A DNA stretch of 64,000 nt from Nonomuraea ceibae (GCF_019396325.1 NZ_JAHKRO010000004.1:124001-188000), one strand, 5' to 3'; positions 26,601 through 36,280 are shown, counted from the stretch's first letter. Notes: generated by a model not told the origin, from the letters alone. Program-made: numbers and translations.

Positions 26601-27013
26601 GGCGTCGTGCCCAGGATCTCCAGCACGTCGGAGGGCAGCTTCTTCTCCGCCGCCTCCCTGAACTGCACGTAGCACTCTCCCTGGGAGGACACGGTGCCCG
26701 CGCCCTTCAGGCATTCCTGGTAGGCGGAGTGCTCGTCCATCAGATAGAGCTGCATGGCCGTGGCTCCGGCCGACAGCAGCAGTGCGACGGTCGAGACGGC
26801 GATGCCGCCCGCTGCCGCGCCTGTGGGCTTCCCCGCGTTTCGCAGCAGCGGGAGTGCGCGAATCCCCGCCACGAGCGCGAACACCGCCAGAACCAGGCCC
26901 GCCGCGGGCAGCATGATCGTCATCGCCAGCGCGGCGATGGACAACCAGATCGCCCGGCGTCCCGCGGACTCCGCGGGCTGCTGACCGGCTGGTGCTTGCA
27001 CCGGTGTCGACAC
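26597..27013 (-). CDS. Small DUF4190-like membrane protein
   Basis: A 138-residue membrane protein. The N-terminus is Ala/Gln/Pro-rich and cytoplasmic (MSTPVQAPAGQQPAESAGRR). Two hydrophobic helices at about 22-50 carry the DUF4190-like LAxxxALVAGIRALPLL turn, and a third lies at about 65-88. The C-terminal extracellular tail carries two Cys (ECLKGAG, GECYVQF) that could form a disulfide. It is divergent from purN and converges on the DUF6350 gene with a four-base overlap. The function is unknown. Confidence 0.7.
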   Translation of the reverse strand: MSTPVQAPAGQQPAESAGRRAIWLSIAALAMTIMLPAAGLVLAVFALVAGIRALPLLRNAGKPTGAAAGGIAVSTVALLLSAGATAMQLYLMDEHSAYQECLKGAGTVSSQGECYVQFREAAEKKLPSDVLEILGTTP

Positions 27014-27089
27014 CTGACCTCCTCTGCGTCACCGTGACCGGGAACAGATACGCTGGCAGCCCCAACCCGGAATCCTCATGGGAGTGTGC

Positions 27090-27719
27090 GTGTCCAAGGC
27101 TGCGCGGCTCGTCGTCCTCGTCTCCGGCTCTGGAACAAACCTACAGGCCCTCCTGGACGCTTCCGCCGATCCGTCTTACGGAGCCCGGGTCGTGGCCGTC
27201 GGTGCGGACCGGGATGGCATCGAAGGACTGGCTAGAGCATCTCGCGCAGGTATACCCACTTTTGTCCGAAAGTTGGGCGATTACCCGTCCCGGGCCGCGT
27301 GGGATGCCGCGCTCGCGGCGGAGATCGCCGCCCACAAGCCGGACCTGGTCGTCTCGGCCGGCTTCATGAAGATCGTCGGAGCTCCGACCCTGGAGGAGTT
27401 CCCGCTGCTCAACACCCACCCCGCGCTGCTGCCGGCCTTCCCCGGCGCCCACGGGGTGCGTGACGCGCTGGCCCACGGGGTCAAGGTGACGGGGTGCACG
27501 GTGATGCTGGCCGACGCCGGCGTCGACACCGGGCCGATCGTCGCGCAGGAGGCCGTGCCCGTGCTGCCCGCCGACGACGAGGCGACCCTGCACGAGCGCA
27601 TCAAGACCGTCGAGCGCCGCCTGCTCGTCGACGTCGTCGGCCGGATGGCCCGCGAGGGCTGGACGGTCAGCGGACGCAGCGTCCGCATCGGTAACCCATC
27701 AGGAGGGGAAAGCACGTGA
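27090..27719 (+). CDS. purN: Phosphoribosylglycinamide formyltransferase
   Basis: Third step of purine synthesis: transfers formyl from 10-formyl-THF to GAR. With the GTG start at 27090, the phosphate loop [10 protein letters not shown] begins at 12, and the catalytic triad equivalents are Asn108, His110 and Asp146 ([15 protein letters not shown] ... GVDTG). The GTG is preferred because GGAG sits five bases before it; the upstream ATG at 27078 has no such signal. 209 aa. The stop overlaps the purH GTG start (GTGA), so the two purine genes are translationally coupled. Confidence 0.95.
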   Translation: MSKAARLVVLVSGSGTNLQALLDASADPSYGARVVAVGADRDGIEGLARASRAGIPTFVRKLGDYPSRAAWDAALAAEIAAHKPDLVVSAGFMKIVGAPTLEEFPLLNTHPALLPAFPGAHGVRDALAHGVKVTGCTVMLADAGVDTGPIVAQEAVPVLPADDEATLHERIKTVERRLLVDVVGRMAREGWTVSGRSVRIGNPSGGEST

Positions 27720-29257
27720 CTCGCATCGCCATCCGGCGCGCTCTCATCGCCGTCTACGACAAGTCGGGGCTGGAGGAGCTGGCCAGAGCCCTGGACGGGG
27801 CGGGGGTGGAGATCGTCTCGACGGGCGGCACGGCGGCGGCCATCGCCTCCTACGGGATTCCGGTCACCAAGGTCGAGCAGCTCACCGGCTTCCCCGAGTG
27901 CCTCGACGGGCGGGTCAAGACCCTGCACCCGCGCGTGCACGCCGGCATGCTGGCCGACCTCAACAAGCCGCACCACGTGGCGCAGCTCGACGAGCTGGAG
28001 ATCGACCCGTTCCAGCTCGTGGTGGTCAACCTCTACCCGTTCCAGCAGACGGTCGCCTCGGGCGCGTCCGACGCGGAGTGCGTGGAGCAGATCGACATCG
28101 GCGGGCCCGCGATGATCCGCGGCGCGGCCAAGAACCACAGCACCTGCGCGGTCGTGGTCGACCCCGCCGCCTACGGCGACGTGCTGGCCGCGCTCGACCA
28201 CGGCGGCTTCACGCTCACCGAGCGCCGCCGGCTGGCGGGCGCCGCCTACGCCCACACCGCCGCCTATGACGTGGCCGTGGCGTCCTGGTTCGCCAACGGC
28301 TACGCCGAGCAGGAGACGTGGCCGCAGTTCATGGGCGCCACCTGGGAGCGCAAGAGCGCGCTGCGCTACGGCGAGAACCCGCACCAGGCCGCGGCCCTCT
28401 ACAGCGCGGGCGGCGACGGCCTGGCCAACGCCGAGCAGCTGCACGGCAAGGAGATGTCCTACAACAACTACCTGGACGCCGACGCCGCCTGGCGCGCGGC
28501 CTGGGACTTCACCGGCCCGTGCGTCGCCATCATCAAGCACCAGAACCCGTGCGGCATCGCCGTCGGCGCCGACGTGGCCGAGGCCCACCGCAAGGCGCAC
28601 GCCTGCGACCCCGTCTCCGCCTACGGCGGCGTGATCGCGGTCAACGGCGCGGTCACCGCCGAGCTGGCCAGGCAGATCGCCGAGGTGTTCACCGAGGTCG
28701 TGGTGGCGCCCTCCTACGAGCCCGAGGCGCTGGCCGTGCTGACGCAGAAGAAGAACATCCGCCTGCTGGTCTGCCCGAGCGGCCCGGTCAACCCGGCCGA
28801 GTTCCGCCGCATCGACGGCGGGCTGCTGGTGCAGCAGGTCGACCGGATCGACGCGGCCGGCGACGACCCGGCGACCTGGCAGCTCAAGGCGGGCGAGCCG
28901 GTGTCGCCGGCGGTGATGGCCGACCTGGTGTTCGCCTGGCGGGCGGCGCGTTCGGTCAAGTCCAACGCGATCCTGCTGGCCGGCGACCTGGCCACGGTGG
29001 GCGTCGGCATGGGCCAGGTCAACCGGGTCGACTCGTGCCGGCTGGCGGTGTCGCGCGCGGGGGAGCGGGCGGCGGGCTCGGTGGCCGCGTCCGACGCGTT
29101 CTTCCCGTTCGCCGACGGGCCGCAGGTGCTCATCGAGGCGGGCGTCAGGGCCATCGTCGAGCCGGGCGGCTCGGTGCGTGACCAGGAGGTCATCGAGGCC
29201 GTGGAGAAAGCGGGCGTGGCGCTCTACTTCACCGGCACGCGGCACTTCTTCCACTGA
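27716..29257 (+). CDS. purH: Bifunctional AICAR transformylase/IMP cyclohydrolase
   Basis: Last two steps of IMP synthesis. The N-terminal MGS-like cyclohydrolase domain ([25 protein letters not shown]) covers about residues 1-190. The transformylase domain follows, with the catalytic KHQNPCG near residue 273 and the SVKSNAI segment near residue 415. At 513 residues it is full length. The GTG start at 27716 lies within the purN stop. A downstream hairpin at 29266-29291 may end the purNH transcript. The folate enzyme FolD, which supplies the same one-carbon pool, lies two genes downstream. Confidence 0.97.
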   Translation: MTRIAIRRALIAVYDKSGLEELARALDGAGVEIVSTGGTAAAIASYGIPVTKVEQLTGFPECLDGRVKTLHPRVHAGMLADLNKPHHVAQLDELEIDPFQLVVVNLYPFQQTVASGASDAECVEQIDIGGPAMIRGAAKNHSTCAVVVDPAAYGDVLAALDHGGFTLTERRRLAGAAYAHTAAYDVAVASWFANGYAEQETWPQFMGATWERKSALRYGENPHQAAALYSAGGDGLANAEQLHGKEMSYNNYLDADAAWRAAWDFTGPCVAIIKHQNPCGIAVGADVAEAHRKAHACDPVSAYGGVIAVNGAVTAELARQIAEVFTEVVVAPSYEPEALAVLTQKKNIRLLVCPSGPVNPAEFRRIDGGLLVQQVDRIDAAGDDPATWQLKAGEPVSPAVMADLVFAWRAARSVKSNAILLAGDLATVGVGMGQVNRVDSCRLAVSRAGERAAGSVAASDAFFPFADGPQVLIEAGVRAIVEPGGSVRDQEVIEAVEKAGVALYFTGTRHFFH

Positions 29258-29265
29258 TGCCGAAA

Positions 29266-29291
29266 GGGTGGCCCGCCGGGGCGGGTCACCC
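29266..29291 (+). terminator. Hairpin after purH
   Basis: GGGTGGCCCGCC (29266-29277) pairs with GGCGGGTCACCC (29280-29291), 11 of 12 positions, nine bases after the purH stop. No T-run follows on the plus strand. Confidence 0.5.
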
Positions 29292-29366
29292 AAAAGCGGG
29301 TCAAGCATCCGCATGGTGCGGTTAATCTGAGGGCTTCCGCCGCGTGATTGCTCCCCGGAGTCCCTC

Positions 29367-29549
29367 ATGACACTGCTCGACGCATCCCTGCAGGCCCTCA
29401 TCGCCGTGAACGGGTTCGCGACCAGCCCCTTCGTGCTCATCCTGCTCGCGTTCATCGGCGCCTACCTGGGCGGGCGGGTCGTCGAGCTCATCCCGTTCAC
29501 CCGCCGGATCATCGAGCGGCGTGAGGCTCAGTTCGCCGAGCGCGAGTAG
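29367..29549 (+). CDS. Small membrane protein, 60 aa
   Basis: A 60-residue protein with one long hydrophobic stretch (about 8-45, including FVLILLAFIGAYLGG). A basic/acidic tail follows ([17 protein letters not shown]) that would lie in the cytoplasm. The ATG at 29367 is preceded by CGGAGTCCCTC. The last 22 bases overlap the end of the convergent ROK gene. The hydrophobic plus charged pattern and the start signal make it a plausible real gene; the family is not recognised. Confidence 0.55.
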   Translation: MTLLDASLQALIAVNGFATSPFVLILLAFIGAYLGGRVVELIPFTRRIIERREAQFAERE

Positions 29550-30448
29550 TCCCAGGCCAGTTTGGCGGCGCCGGCCAGCCCGGCCCGTACTCCCAGGGTG
29601 GTCGGCCGGACCCGCACCGCCCTGACGAACGCCAGCCCGCCGACGTCGTCGAGGGCCCGCGCCAGCGGCTCGAACAGCACCGGCCCGGCGCCCGACACCC
29701 CGCCGCCGACGACCACGGTGCTCACCTCGGTGGCGGCAGCCGTGGAGGCGATCATCCCGGCCAGCGCCGCGGCCCCCCGCTCGAAGGCGGCCACGGCGAC
29801 CGGATCGCCGTCCGCCGCGTCGCGGGCCAGCATCCGCGCGTCCGGGCGCGCCGTCTCGGGGTGCTCCGAGCCGGGGCGCCAGCCGTTCTCCAGGGCCCAG
29901 CGGGTCATGTTGGGGCCGCTGGCGTAGCGCTCGACGCAGCCGCGCCCGCCGCACTCGCAGCGCTCGCCGTACGGGTCGATCGTCATGTGGCCGACGTGCC
30001 CGGCGTTGCCGGTGGGGCCGAGCAGCGGCCGCCCGCCGATGACGAGACCGCCGCCGATTCCGGTGGAGACGACCACGCCCAGCAGCGCCGAGCTGCCGCG
30101 CCCGGCGCCGAGCCAGTGCTCGCCGAGCGCCATGCACTGGGCGTCGCCGGCGAGCACGGTGGGCAGCCCGGTCAGCGCCCGCACCTCGTCGCGCAGCGGG
30201 AAGCGCCGCCAGCTCGGCATGTTCACCGGGCTGACGGTGCCGCGGTCGAGCGGCCCGGCGCAGCCGATCCCCACGGCGACCGGCGCGGGCCCGTCGCCGG
30301 TCACCTCGTCGACGAGCCCGCCGAGCGCGGCCATGACCTGCTCGCGGGGCGTGGGCCGGGTGGCGGAACGCAGCACGGCGCCCTCCTCGTCCACCAGCGC
30401 GGCGGCGAGCTTGGTGCCTCCGATGTCGATGGCGAGTACGTACGTCAT
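29528..30448 (-). CDS. ROK-family sugar kinase (glucokinase-like)
   Basis: ATP-dependent hexose kinase without a DNA-binding domain. The phosphate-1 loop [12 protein letters not shown] begins at residue 6. The ROK signature with the zinc site lies around residue 155-180 (GHVGHM ... [14 protein letters not shown]; ligands His and three Cys). [11 protein letters not shown] near residue 253 is the adenosine loop. At 306 residues it fits glucose or N-acetyl-sugar kinases; the substrate is not resolved. The start at 30448 gives the correct first beta strand ([12 protein letters not shown]). It is divergent from folD across 155 bases that hold a perfect palindrome. Confidence 0.92.
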   Translation of the reverse strand: MTYVLAIDIGGTKLAAALVDEEGAVLRSATRPTPREQVMAALGGLVDEVTGDGPAPVAVGIGCAGPLDRGTVSPVNMPSWRRFPLRDEVRALTGLPTVLAGDAQCMALGEHWLGAGRGSSALLGVVVSTGIGGGLVIGGRPLLGPTGNAGHVGHMTIDPYGERCECGGRGCVERYASGPNMTRWALENGWRPGSEHPETARPDARMLARDAADGDPVAVAAFERGAAALAGMIASTAAATEVSTVVVGGGVSGAGPVLFEPLARALDDVGGLAFVRAVRVRPTTLGVRAGLAGAAKLAWDYSRSAN

Positions 30449-30541
30449 CGGCGTGCGGGCGGGCGGGGGTGAGCGGACATGACCACCTCTCGAGGGAGCG
30501 CGCAATTCCGGCGAAGGTCACCATATGCCGTCCAAAGTCCG

Positions 30542-30557
30542 ATGACAACGATGTCAT
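30542..30557. promoter_or_regulatory. Palindrome ATGACAACGATGTCAT between ROK kinase and folD
   Basis: Perfect 6-bp arms ATGACA/TGTCAT around a 4-base spacer, midway between two divergent genes. This is typical placement for an operator that controls one or both. No candidate regulator gene is adjacent. Confidence 0.4.
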
Positions 30558-30603
30558 TCGGGTCGTGGACGCCCGGCAGCCGGAGCGTGGAAGGATTGAC
30601 CGC

Positions 30604-31458
30604 ATGAGCGCAGTGAGACTCGACGGCAAGGCGACGGCAGCGAAGATCAAGGCGGACCTGGCGGCCCGGGTGACCGCGCTCAAGGAGCGTGGCATCACGC
30701 CCGGCCTCGGCACCGTGCTGGTCGGCGACGACCCGGGCAGCCAGATCTACGTGGCGGGCAAGCACCGCGACTGCGCCGAGGTCGGCATCTCCTCCATCCG
30801 CGTCGACCTGCCCGCGACCGCCACCCAGGCCGACGTCGAGGCCGCCATCGACGAGCTCAACGCCTCGCCCTCCTGCACCGGCTACATCGTCCAGCTCCCG
30901 CTGCCCAAGCACCTCGACACGATGGCGCTGCTGGAGCGGATGGACCCGGCCAAGGACGCCGACGGCCTCCACCCGGTCAACCTGGGCCGCCTGGTCCACA
31001 TGGTCGACGCGCCGCTCCCGTGCACGCCCCACGGCATCGTCCTGCTCCTGCAGCAGTACGGGGTGCCGATCAAGGGCGCCGAGGTCGCCGTGGTCGGCCG
31101 CGGCATCACCGTGGGCCGCTCGCTCGGCCTGCTGCTGACCCGCCGCAGCGAGAACGCGACCGTGACCCTCTGCCACACCGGCACCCAGGACCTGGCCGCG
31201 CACGTGCGCCGCGCCGACATCGTGGTGGCCGCGGCCGGGGTGCCCGACCTCATCACCGCCGACATGGTCAAGCCGGGCGCCGCCGTGCTCGACGTCGGCG
31301 TCTCCCGCGTCAACGGCAAGATCGCCGGTGACGTGGCGGCCGACGCGGACGACGTCGCCGGCTTCCTCACGCCCAACCCGGGCGGCGTCGGCCCGATGAC
31401 CCGCGCCCTCCTGCTGTCCAACGTGGTGGAGGCCGCCGAGCGCACATCCGTCATCTGA
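30604..31458 (+). CDS. folD: Methylenetetrahydrofolate dehydrogenase/cyclohydrolase
   Basis: Bifunctional enzyme that makes 10-formyl-THF for purine synthesis. The catalytic Lys53 lies in [12 protein letters not shown] (family YxxxK). The folate-site segment is [13 protein letters not shown] near residue 98, and the Rossmann glycine loop is [13 protein letters not shown] near residue 163. The terminal [10 protein letters not shown] motif is intact. 284 aa. The ATG at 30604 follows GGAAGGATTGACC. It supplies the cofactor for PurN and PurH, encoded about 3 kb upstream. Confidence 0.97.
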   Translation: MSAVRLDGKATAAKIKADLAARVTALKERGITPGLGTVLVGDDPGSQIYVAGKHRDCAEVGISSIRVDLPATATQADVEAAIDELNASPSCTGYIVQLPLPKHLDTMALLERMDPAKDADGLHPVNLGRLVHMVDAPLPCTPHGIVLLLQQYGVPIKGAEVAVVGRGITVGRSLGLLLTRRSENATVTLCHTGTQDLAAHVRRADIVVAAAGVPDLITADMVKPGAAVLDVGVSRVNGKIAGDVAADADDVAGFLTPNPGGVGPMTRALLLSNVVEAAERTSVI

Positions 31459-31538
31459 CGGACGCCACGGGCCGCCCACCGGCCCAGGATGGTCCTCAAA
31501 GCTCCTACCAGGGCATACGCCGGTAGGGAGGGAGGACC

Positions 31539-32273
31539 ATGGAGCTCGAAGGACTGGTCGCCGCCGTCACCGGCGGCGCCGCCGGTCTCGGCGCCGCCAT
31601 CGTCGACGGCCTGCGCGCACGCGGCGCCCAGGTCGTCTACGGCGACCTTCGCGACGACCGCCCGCCGTCGGCCGGCGCCCTCTACCACCCCCTGGACGTA
31701 CGCGACCGCGACTCCTGGGACGCCTTCGCCGAGACCGTCCGCGCCACCCACGGCCGGCTCGACATCCTCGTCAACAACGCCGGCGTCAGCGCCCGCACCG
31801 GCCTGCTCGACACCGCCGACGACGACTGGGACCGGATCCTGCGCACCAACCTGTGGGCGCCGTGGACCGGCATCCGCGCCTTCGCCGCCGAGCTGACGGC
31901 CAGCCCGCACGCCAGCGTCGTCAACATCGGCTCCGTCTACGGCCAGGTGCCGCCGCCCGGCCCGCCCTCGCCGCCCTCCTCCGTGGCCTACCAGGTCAGC
32001 AAGGCCGGGCTGCACATGCTCACTAGGACCGCGGCCGTCGAGCTGGCCTGCCGCGGCATCCGCGTCAACGCCGTGCTGCCCGGCGTGTTCGTCACGCCGC
32101 TGCTGCGGCAGCTCTCCGACGACCAGCTCAGGCCCCGGATCGAACGCGCCCCGATGGCCCGCCCGGGCGACCCCGCCGACGTGGCCGAGGCGGTCGCCTA
32201 CCTGGCCTCGCCCCGCGCGTCGTTCGTCACCGGCGTCCTGCTGCCGGTCGACGGCGGCTACACCGCCTCATGA
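31539..32273 (+). CDS. Short-chain dehydrogenase/reductase (SDR) 1
   Basis: Classical SDR of 244 residues. The nucleotide loop TGGAAGLGAA begins at 11, NNAGVS lies near 85, the catalytic Ser is in NIGSVYG near 129 and the YxxxK pair is in AYQVSKAG near 150. Asp37 region (VYGDLRDD) after strand 2 favours NAD(H). It leads an apparent operon with an MHS-type transporter, a C45 hydrolase, a deacetylase-fold protein and a second SDR, spaced 25 bases or less or overlapping. The ATG at 31539 follows GGGAGGACC. The upstream region contains CCTACC and GGTAGG in inverted order (31504-31527), a possible operator. The substrate is unknown. Confidence 0.92.
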   Translation: MELEGLVAAVTGGAAGLGAAIVDGLRARGAQVVYGDLRDDRPPSAGALYHPLDVRDRDSWDAFAETVRATHGRLDILVNNAGVSARTGLLDTADDDWDRILRTNLWAPWTGIRAFAAELTASPHASVVNIGSVYGQVPPPGPPSPPSSVAYQVSKAGLHMLTRTAAVELACRGIRVNAVLPGVFVTPLLRQLSDDQLRPRIERAPMARPGDPADVAEAVAYLASPRASFVTGVLLPVDGGYTAS

Positions 32274-32298
32274 CCCCCCCGAGAAGTGAGAGGTCGCG

Positions 32299-33588
32299 AT
32301 GAGCGACAACAGCACCCTGAACCGGACCGGCGGCTCCATGCGCGCCGTCGTCGCCGGCTCCTTCGGCAACATCATGGAGAACTACGACAACCTGGTGTAC
32401 GGCTACACCGCCGCCACACTGGGCAAGCTGTTCTTCCCCGAATCGGACGGCCTCGTCGGCACCCTCTACACGTTCGCGGTGTTCGCCGTCGGCTTCCTCA
32501 TGCGCCCGCTCGGCGCGATCACGTTCGGGCACGTCGGCGACAAGTTCGGCCGCCGGATCGCGCTGGTGGTCAGCGTGCTCCTGATGGGCGCGGCCACCAC
32601 GTTGATCGGCCTGCTGCCCACGTACGAGAGCATCGGCGTGCTCGCGCCGCTGCTGCTGGTGGTCCTGCGGATGGTGCAGGGCTTCTCGGTGGCGGGCGAG
32701 TGGGCGGGCTCGGCGGCCTTCCTCGTCGAGTACGCCCCGGCGCGGCGGCGCGGCTTCTTCGGCAGCTTCAACCAGGTCTCCACGGCGGCCGGCTTCCTGC
32801 TCGCCTCCGGCGTGGTGGCGCTCAACTCCACGATCTTCACCGAGGAGCAGGTGCTCGCCTGGGCGTGGCGGATCCCGTTCCTGCTGTCGGCGCTGACGGC
32901 CGTGGCCGCGCTCTGGCTCCGGTACGGCCTGGACGAGACGCCGGCGTTCGCCGAGGAGCAGGAGAAGGGCGCGACGGCCAAGAGCCCGCTCAAGGAGGGG
33001 CTGCGCACCGAGTTCCCGAGCATCCTGCGCGGGTTCGGCTTCACCATGCTGTGGACGGTCGCGTACTTCTTCTTCCTCACCTACCTGCCGACCTGGCTGG
33101 CGGACGTGGCCGGGGTGGACCCGGGCGTGGCGCGGGCCTCCAACATCGTCGGGCTGGTCGTGCTGACCGTGTGCATCGCCTCGTTCGGCGCGCTGTCGGA
33201 CCGGGTCGGGCGCAAGCCGCTGCTCATCGCGGCCGCCGCCGGGTTCCTGGTGCTGAGCTGGCCGGTCATGCTGCTGCTGCAGCACGGCGGCACGTTCGGC
33301 GTGTTCGCCGGGCAGATCGTCATCGCGGTCGTCCTGGCCATGTTCTCGGGACCCGGCCCGGCGGCGCTGTCGGAGATGTTCCCGACGAAGCTGCGGTATT
33401 CGACGATGTCCATCGGCTACAACTTCGCGGTCATGGCGTTCGGCGGCACGGCGCCGTTCGTGGCCACGGGCGCGATCCAGCTCACCGGGTCCGACATGTC
33501 GCCCGTGGTGCTGCCGATCGTCTCCGCGTTCGTCACGCTCCTCGTCGTGATCGGCATGCGGGAGACCGCCCACCGGCGCCTGCACTAG
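32299..33588 (+). CDS. MFS transporter of the metabolite:H+ symporter (MHS) family
   Basis: Twelve-helix proton symporter, 429 residues. MHS features are FGNIMENYDNLVYGY near residue 25, with the acidic/aromatic first helix. FLMRPLGAITFGHVGDKFGRR near 65-85 is followed by RMVQGFSVAGEWAGSAAFLVEYAP near 120. The second-half motif SFGALSDRVGRKPLL lies near 295. Relatives import dicarboxylates, proline/betaine, shikimate or aromatic acids, so uptake of an organic acid is likely. It follows SDR1 by 25 bases and precedes the C45 hydrolase by 13 bases with AGGAGGGAACC between. The operon context says it imports the substrate that the C45, deacetylase and SDR enzymes handle. Confidence 0.92.
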   Translation: MSDNSTLNRTGGSMRAVVAGSFGNIMENYDNLVYGYTAATLGKLFFPESDGLVGTLYTFAVFAVGFLMRPLGAITFGHVGDKFGRRIALVVSVLLMGAATTLIGLLPTYESIGVLAPLLLVVLRMVQGFSVAGEWAGSAAFLVEYAPARRRGFFGSFNQVSTAAGFLLASGVVALNSTIFTEEQVLAWAWRIPFLLSALTAVAALWLRYGLDETPAFAEEQEKGATAKSPLKEGLRTEFPSILRGFGFTMLWTVAYFFFLTYLPTWLADVAGVDPGVARASNIVGLVVLTVCIASFGALSDRVGRKPLLIAAAAGFLVLSWPVMLLLQHGGTFGVFAGQIVIAVVLAMFSGPGPAALSEMFPTKLRYSTMSIGYNFAVMAFGGTAPFVATGAIQLTGSDMSPVVLPIVSAFVTLLVVIGMRETAHRRLH

Positions 33589-33601
33589 GAGGGAACCGAC
33601 C

Positions 33602-34732
33602 ATGAACCCACCCGTTGTCGCGGTCCAGGGCACCTACGAGGAGATGGGCGCCGAGCTCGGCCGCCGCACCGCCGGCCTGGTCGAACAGAGCCTCGGCACC
33701 TACCTGCGCCGCTTCCGGGACCAGGCCGGGCTCGGCGACGCCGACGTGCGCCGCTGGGGCGCCACCTACCTGGAGGTCGCCAGGGACTACGACCCCCGCA
33801 TCGCGCGGATGCTCGAAGGGCTCGCCGCCGGCGCGGGCCGGCCGGTCGAGCACATCACCGCGCTCAACGCGCGCACCGAGATGCTGTACGGGACCGGCTA
33901 CCGGGACGAGGGATGCACCTCGGTCGCGGCCATCGGCAAGCACACCCGCGACGGCCACACGCTGCTCGCGCAGAACTGGGACTGGCACCCGGAGCAGGGC
34001 CCGGTCACGTTCCTGCTGGCGACCCGCGACACCGACGGGTTCGCGGTGCTGACGCTGGCCGAGGCCGGGATGCTGGCCAAGTCGGGACTCAACTCGGCGG
34101 GGCTCGGCGTGTGCGCGAACCTGCTGGTCTCCGACCGCGACACCGGCGGGGCCGGGGTGCCGTACCACTATCTGCTGCGCGGCGTGCTGCAGTCGCGCAC
34201 GATGAGCGAGGCGCACCGCAAGGCGCTGGACGTGACGCGGATCTCCTCCGGCAACCTGCTCATCGCCGACGCCGGAGGCGAGGCGATCGACCTGGAGGTG
34301 GCGCCGGGCGTGTTCGGCGCGCTGCTGCCGGAGGGCGGGCTGATCACGCACTCCAACCACTTCCAGTGCCCGCTGCCGCTGACCGACAGGAAGGCGGCCA
34401 CCTCGGCGCTCACGCTGCTGCGGCCGGCGAGGGCGCGCCACCTGCTGGAGGACGCCGCCGCCGCGCGCACGCTGGAGCCGCGCGACCTCGTCGCCGCGCT
34501 GCGCGACCACTACTCCCACCCCGACAGCATCTGCCGGCACGCCGACCCGGACGCCCCAGCCGCCGAGGTGGTGACGACCGTCTACTCGGTGCTGATGGAC
34601 CTGAACCGGCGGGAGCTCAGCATCGCGCCGGAGCCGCCCTGTTCGCACCCGTACGAGCGGTGGCGGCTGGACGACGTGTTCGAGCCCGGCGCCGTACCCG
34701 AGGTCTGCTTCCCTGAGGAGGGCCATGCCTGA
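33602..34732 (+). CDS. C45-family autoproteolytic Ntn-hydrolase/acyltransferase
   Basis: Relative of the isopenicillin N acyltransferase/acid-ceramidase-like peptidases (MEROPS C45). The N-terminal nucleophile Cys105 sits in RDEGCTSVA, where autocleavage would expose it as the first residue of the beta subunit. AQNWDWHPE follows near residue 122, with NSAGLGVCANLL near 157 and THSNHFQCP near 242. Family members hydrolyse or transfer acyl groups on amides. At 376 residues it has the full length. It overlaps the next gene by eight bases. Together with a deacetylase-fold protein in the same operon, it suggests removal of acyl groups from an N-acylated compound. The substrate is inference only. 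Confidence 0.88.
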   Translation: MNPPVVAVQGTYEEMGAELGRRTAGLVEQSLGTYLRRFRDQAGLGDADVRRWGATYLEVARDYDPRIARMLEGLAAGAGRPVEHITALNARTEMLYGTGYRDEGCTSVAAIGKHTRDGHTLLAQNWDWHPEQGPVTFLLATRDTDGFAVLTLAEAGMLAKSGLNSAGLGVCANLLVSDRDTGGAGVPYHYLLRGVLQSRTMSEAHRKALDVTRISSGNLLIADAGGEAIDLEVAPGVFGALLPEGGLITHSNHFQCPLPLTDRKAATSALTLLRPARARHLLEDAAAARTLEPRDLVAALRDHYSHPDSICRHADPDAPAAEVVTTVYSVLMDLNRRELSIAPEPPCSHPYERWRLDDVFEPGAVPEVCFPEEGHA

Positions 34733-35558
34733 GAGCACGATCTGCCTGACGTTCGACTTCGACGCCATCTCGCTCTGGCTGGCGCGCGGGATGACGTCGC
34801 CGGGGCCGGTCTCGCGCGGCGAGTTCGGCGCGCACGCGATGCCGCGCATCCTCAAGGCGCTCGCCAGGCGCGGGATCACCGCGACGTTCTTCGTCCCCGG
34901 CCACACCGTCGACACCTATCCGGCCGAGTGCGCCGCCATCGCCGAGGCCGGGCACGAGATCGCCCTGCACGGCTACGCGCACGAGCCGGTGTCGAAGCTC
35001 GACCGGGCCGGCGAGCTCGCGGCGGCCGTGCGGGCCCGCGACTCCATCAGGAGGGTCACCGGCTACGAGCCCACCGGCAACCGGACGCCGAGCTGGGACT
35101 TCACCGCCTCGACCGTGGACGTGCTGCTGGAGCTGGGCTGCGAGTACGACTCCAGCCTGATGGGCACCGACTACACGCCCTACTACGCCAGGCGCGGCGA
35201 CGTGGCCGACGCCGACGGGCCGTACCGGTTCGGGGAGCCGACGCCGCTGGTCGAGCTGCCGGTCTCCTGGTCGCTGGACGACTACCCGCAGTTCGAGTAT
35301 CTGCGGACGGACACGGCGATCATGCCGGGGCTGCGCGATCCGGGCACGGTGTTCGGCAACTTCCTGGACGACGTGGACTACATGGTCCGGGAGGAGCCGG
35401 GCGGCGTGTGCGTGCTGACCTTCCATCCGCAGGTGATCGGCCGGGGGCACCGGATGATCGGGCTGGAGCGCTTCCTCGACGCCTGCCTGGAACGGCCGCT
35501 GGCCTTCCGCACCTGCCAGGAGGTCGCCCGCGCCTTCCGCGCCGGGGACGGCTCGTGA
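34725..35558 (+). CDS. Polysaccharide-deacetylase-fold amidohydrolase (PuuE/PgdA-like)
   Basis: Cytosolic NodB-homology metal hydrolase of 277 residues, without a signal peptide. The metal site begins with CLTFDFDA (first Asp near residue 12), and the HGYAHEP pair (His near 83 and 87) gives the metal-binding histidines. RTPSWDFT near 121 and TFHPQVIGRGHR near 228 complete the allantoinase/peptidoglycan-deacetylase-like fold. No signal means a small intracellular amide, in the manner of PuuE or imidase-like enzymes, is more likely than a polysaccharide. The ATG overlaps the C45 gene by eight bases; the stop overlaps the next SDR start (GTGA). The coupling ties it to the same pathway. Confidence 0.88.
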   Translation: MPESTICLTFDFDAISLWLARGMTSPGPVSRGEFGAHAMPRILKALARRGITATFFVPGHTVDTYPAECAAIAEAGHEIALHGYAHEPVSKLDRAGELAAAVRARDSIRRVTGYEPTGNRTPSWDFTASTVDVLLELGCEYDSSLMGTDYTPYYARRGDVADADGPYRFGEPTPLVELPVSWSLDDYPQFEYLRTDTAIMPGLRDPGTVFGNFLDDVDYMVREEPGGVCVLTFHPQVIGRGHRMIGLERFLDACLERPLAFRTCQEVARAFRAGDGS

Positions 35559-36280
35559 GGTTCGCCGGCCGTACGGTGCTCGTGCTGGGCGCGGCGGGCG
35601 GGATCGGCGCGGCGGCCTGCGCGGCGCTGTCGCGCGAGGGGGCGCGGGTGGTCGCCGCCGACGCGCCCGGGGCCGGCGCCGAGCTGGCCGCCGACCTGGC
35701 CGAGCCGGGCGCCGCCGCGGCCGTCGTGCGGGAGGCGTGGCGGTCCCACGGCCCGCTGGACGCGCTGCTGCACGTGGCGGGGCTGTTCCCGGCGCGGCGG
35801 GCGCTGGAGTCGACCGAGGAGCTGTTCGACCGGGTCATGGCCGTCAACACCCGCTCGGCGCTGATGGCCGCCACCACGCTGGCCGGCCTGTGCGCGGGCC
35901 GCCCGGCCGCCGTCGTGTTCACCAGCTCGGGCGGGGCGGGCCGTCCGCGCCCCGGCACCACCGTCTACGCCGCATCCAAGGCCGCGCTGGAGGCCGTGAC
36001 CCGCGGCCTCGCGCTGGAGCTGGGCCCGCTGGGCGTCCGGGTCAACGCCGTCGCCCCGGGCTTCGTCGACGTGGGCTCCGCGCTGAACCCGGTCCCGGCC
36101 GCCTACGTCGAGGCCGTCGCCGCCGGCAGCCCGGCCGGCCGCGTCGCCGGGCCCGGCGACATCGTGCCCAGCCTGCTGTGGCTCTGCTCCGGCGAGTCGG
36201 CCTGGGTCAACGGGCACGTGCTGGCCGCCGACGGCGGCGCCGGGCTCGGCTCGCCCGCCGCGCCGTCATGGCTGAGCTGA
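35555..36280 (+). CDS. Short-chain dehydrogenase/reductase (SDR) 2
   Basis: SDR of 241 residues starting with a GTG that overlaps the deacetylase stop. The nucleotide loop LGAAGGIGAAAC begins at residue 10. A Val/Ala-rich second strand follows, then HVAGLFPARR near 72 (NNAG replaced by HVAG), FTSSGGAG for the catalytic Ser near 126 and YAASKAALEA for Tyr/Lys near 138. The closing ADGGAGLG matches classical SDRs. A long in-frame upstream extension is rejected as a shadow of the deacetylase. This is the last gene of the operon; it converges on the LuxR-binding-protein fusion gene 10 bases later. Confidence 0.9.
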   Translation: MRFAGRTVLVLGAAGGIGAAACAALSREGARVVAADAPGAGAELAADLAEPGAAAAVVREAWRSHGPLDALLHVAGLFPARRALESTEELFDRVMAVNTRSALMAATTLAGLCAGRPAAVVFTSSGGAGRPRPGTTVYAASKAALEAVTRGLALELGPLGVRVNAVAPGFVDVGSALNPVPAAYVEAVAAGSPAGRVAGPGDIVPSLLWLCSGESAWVNGHVLAADGGAGLGSPAAPSWLS

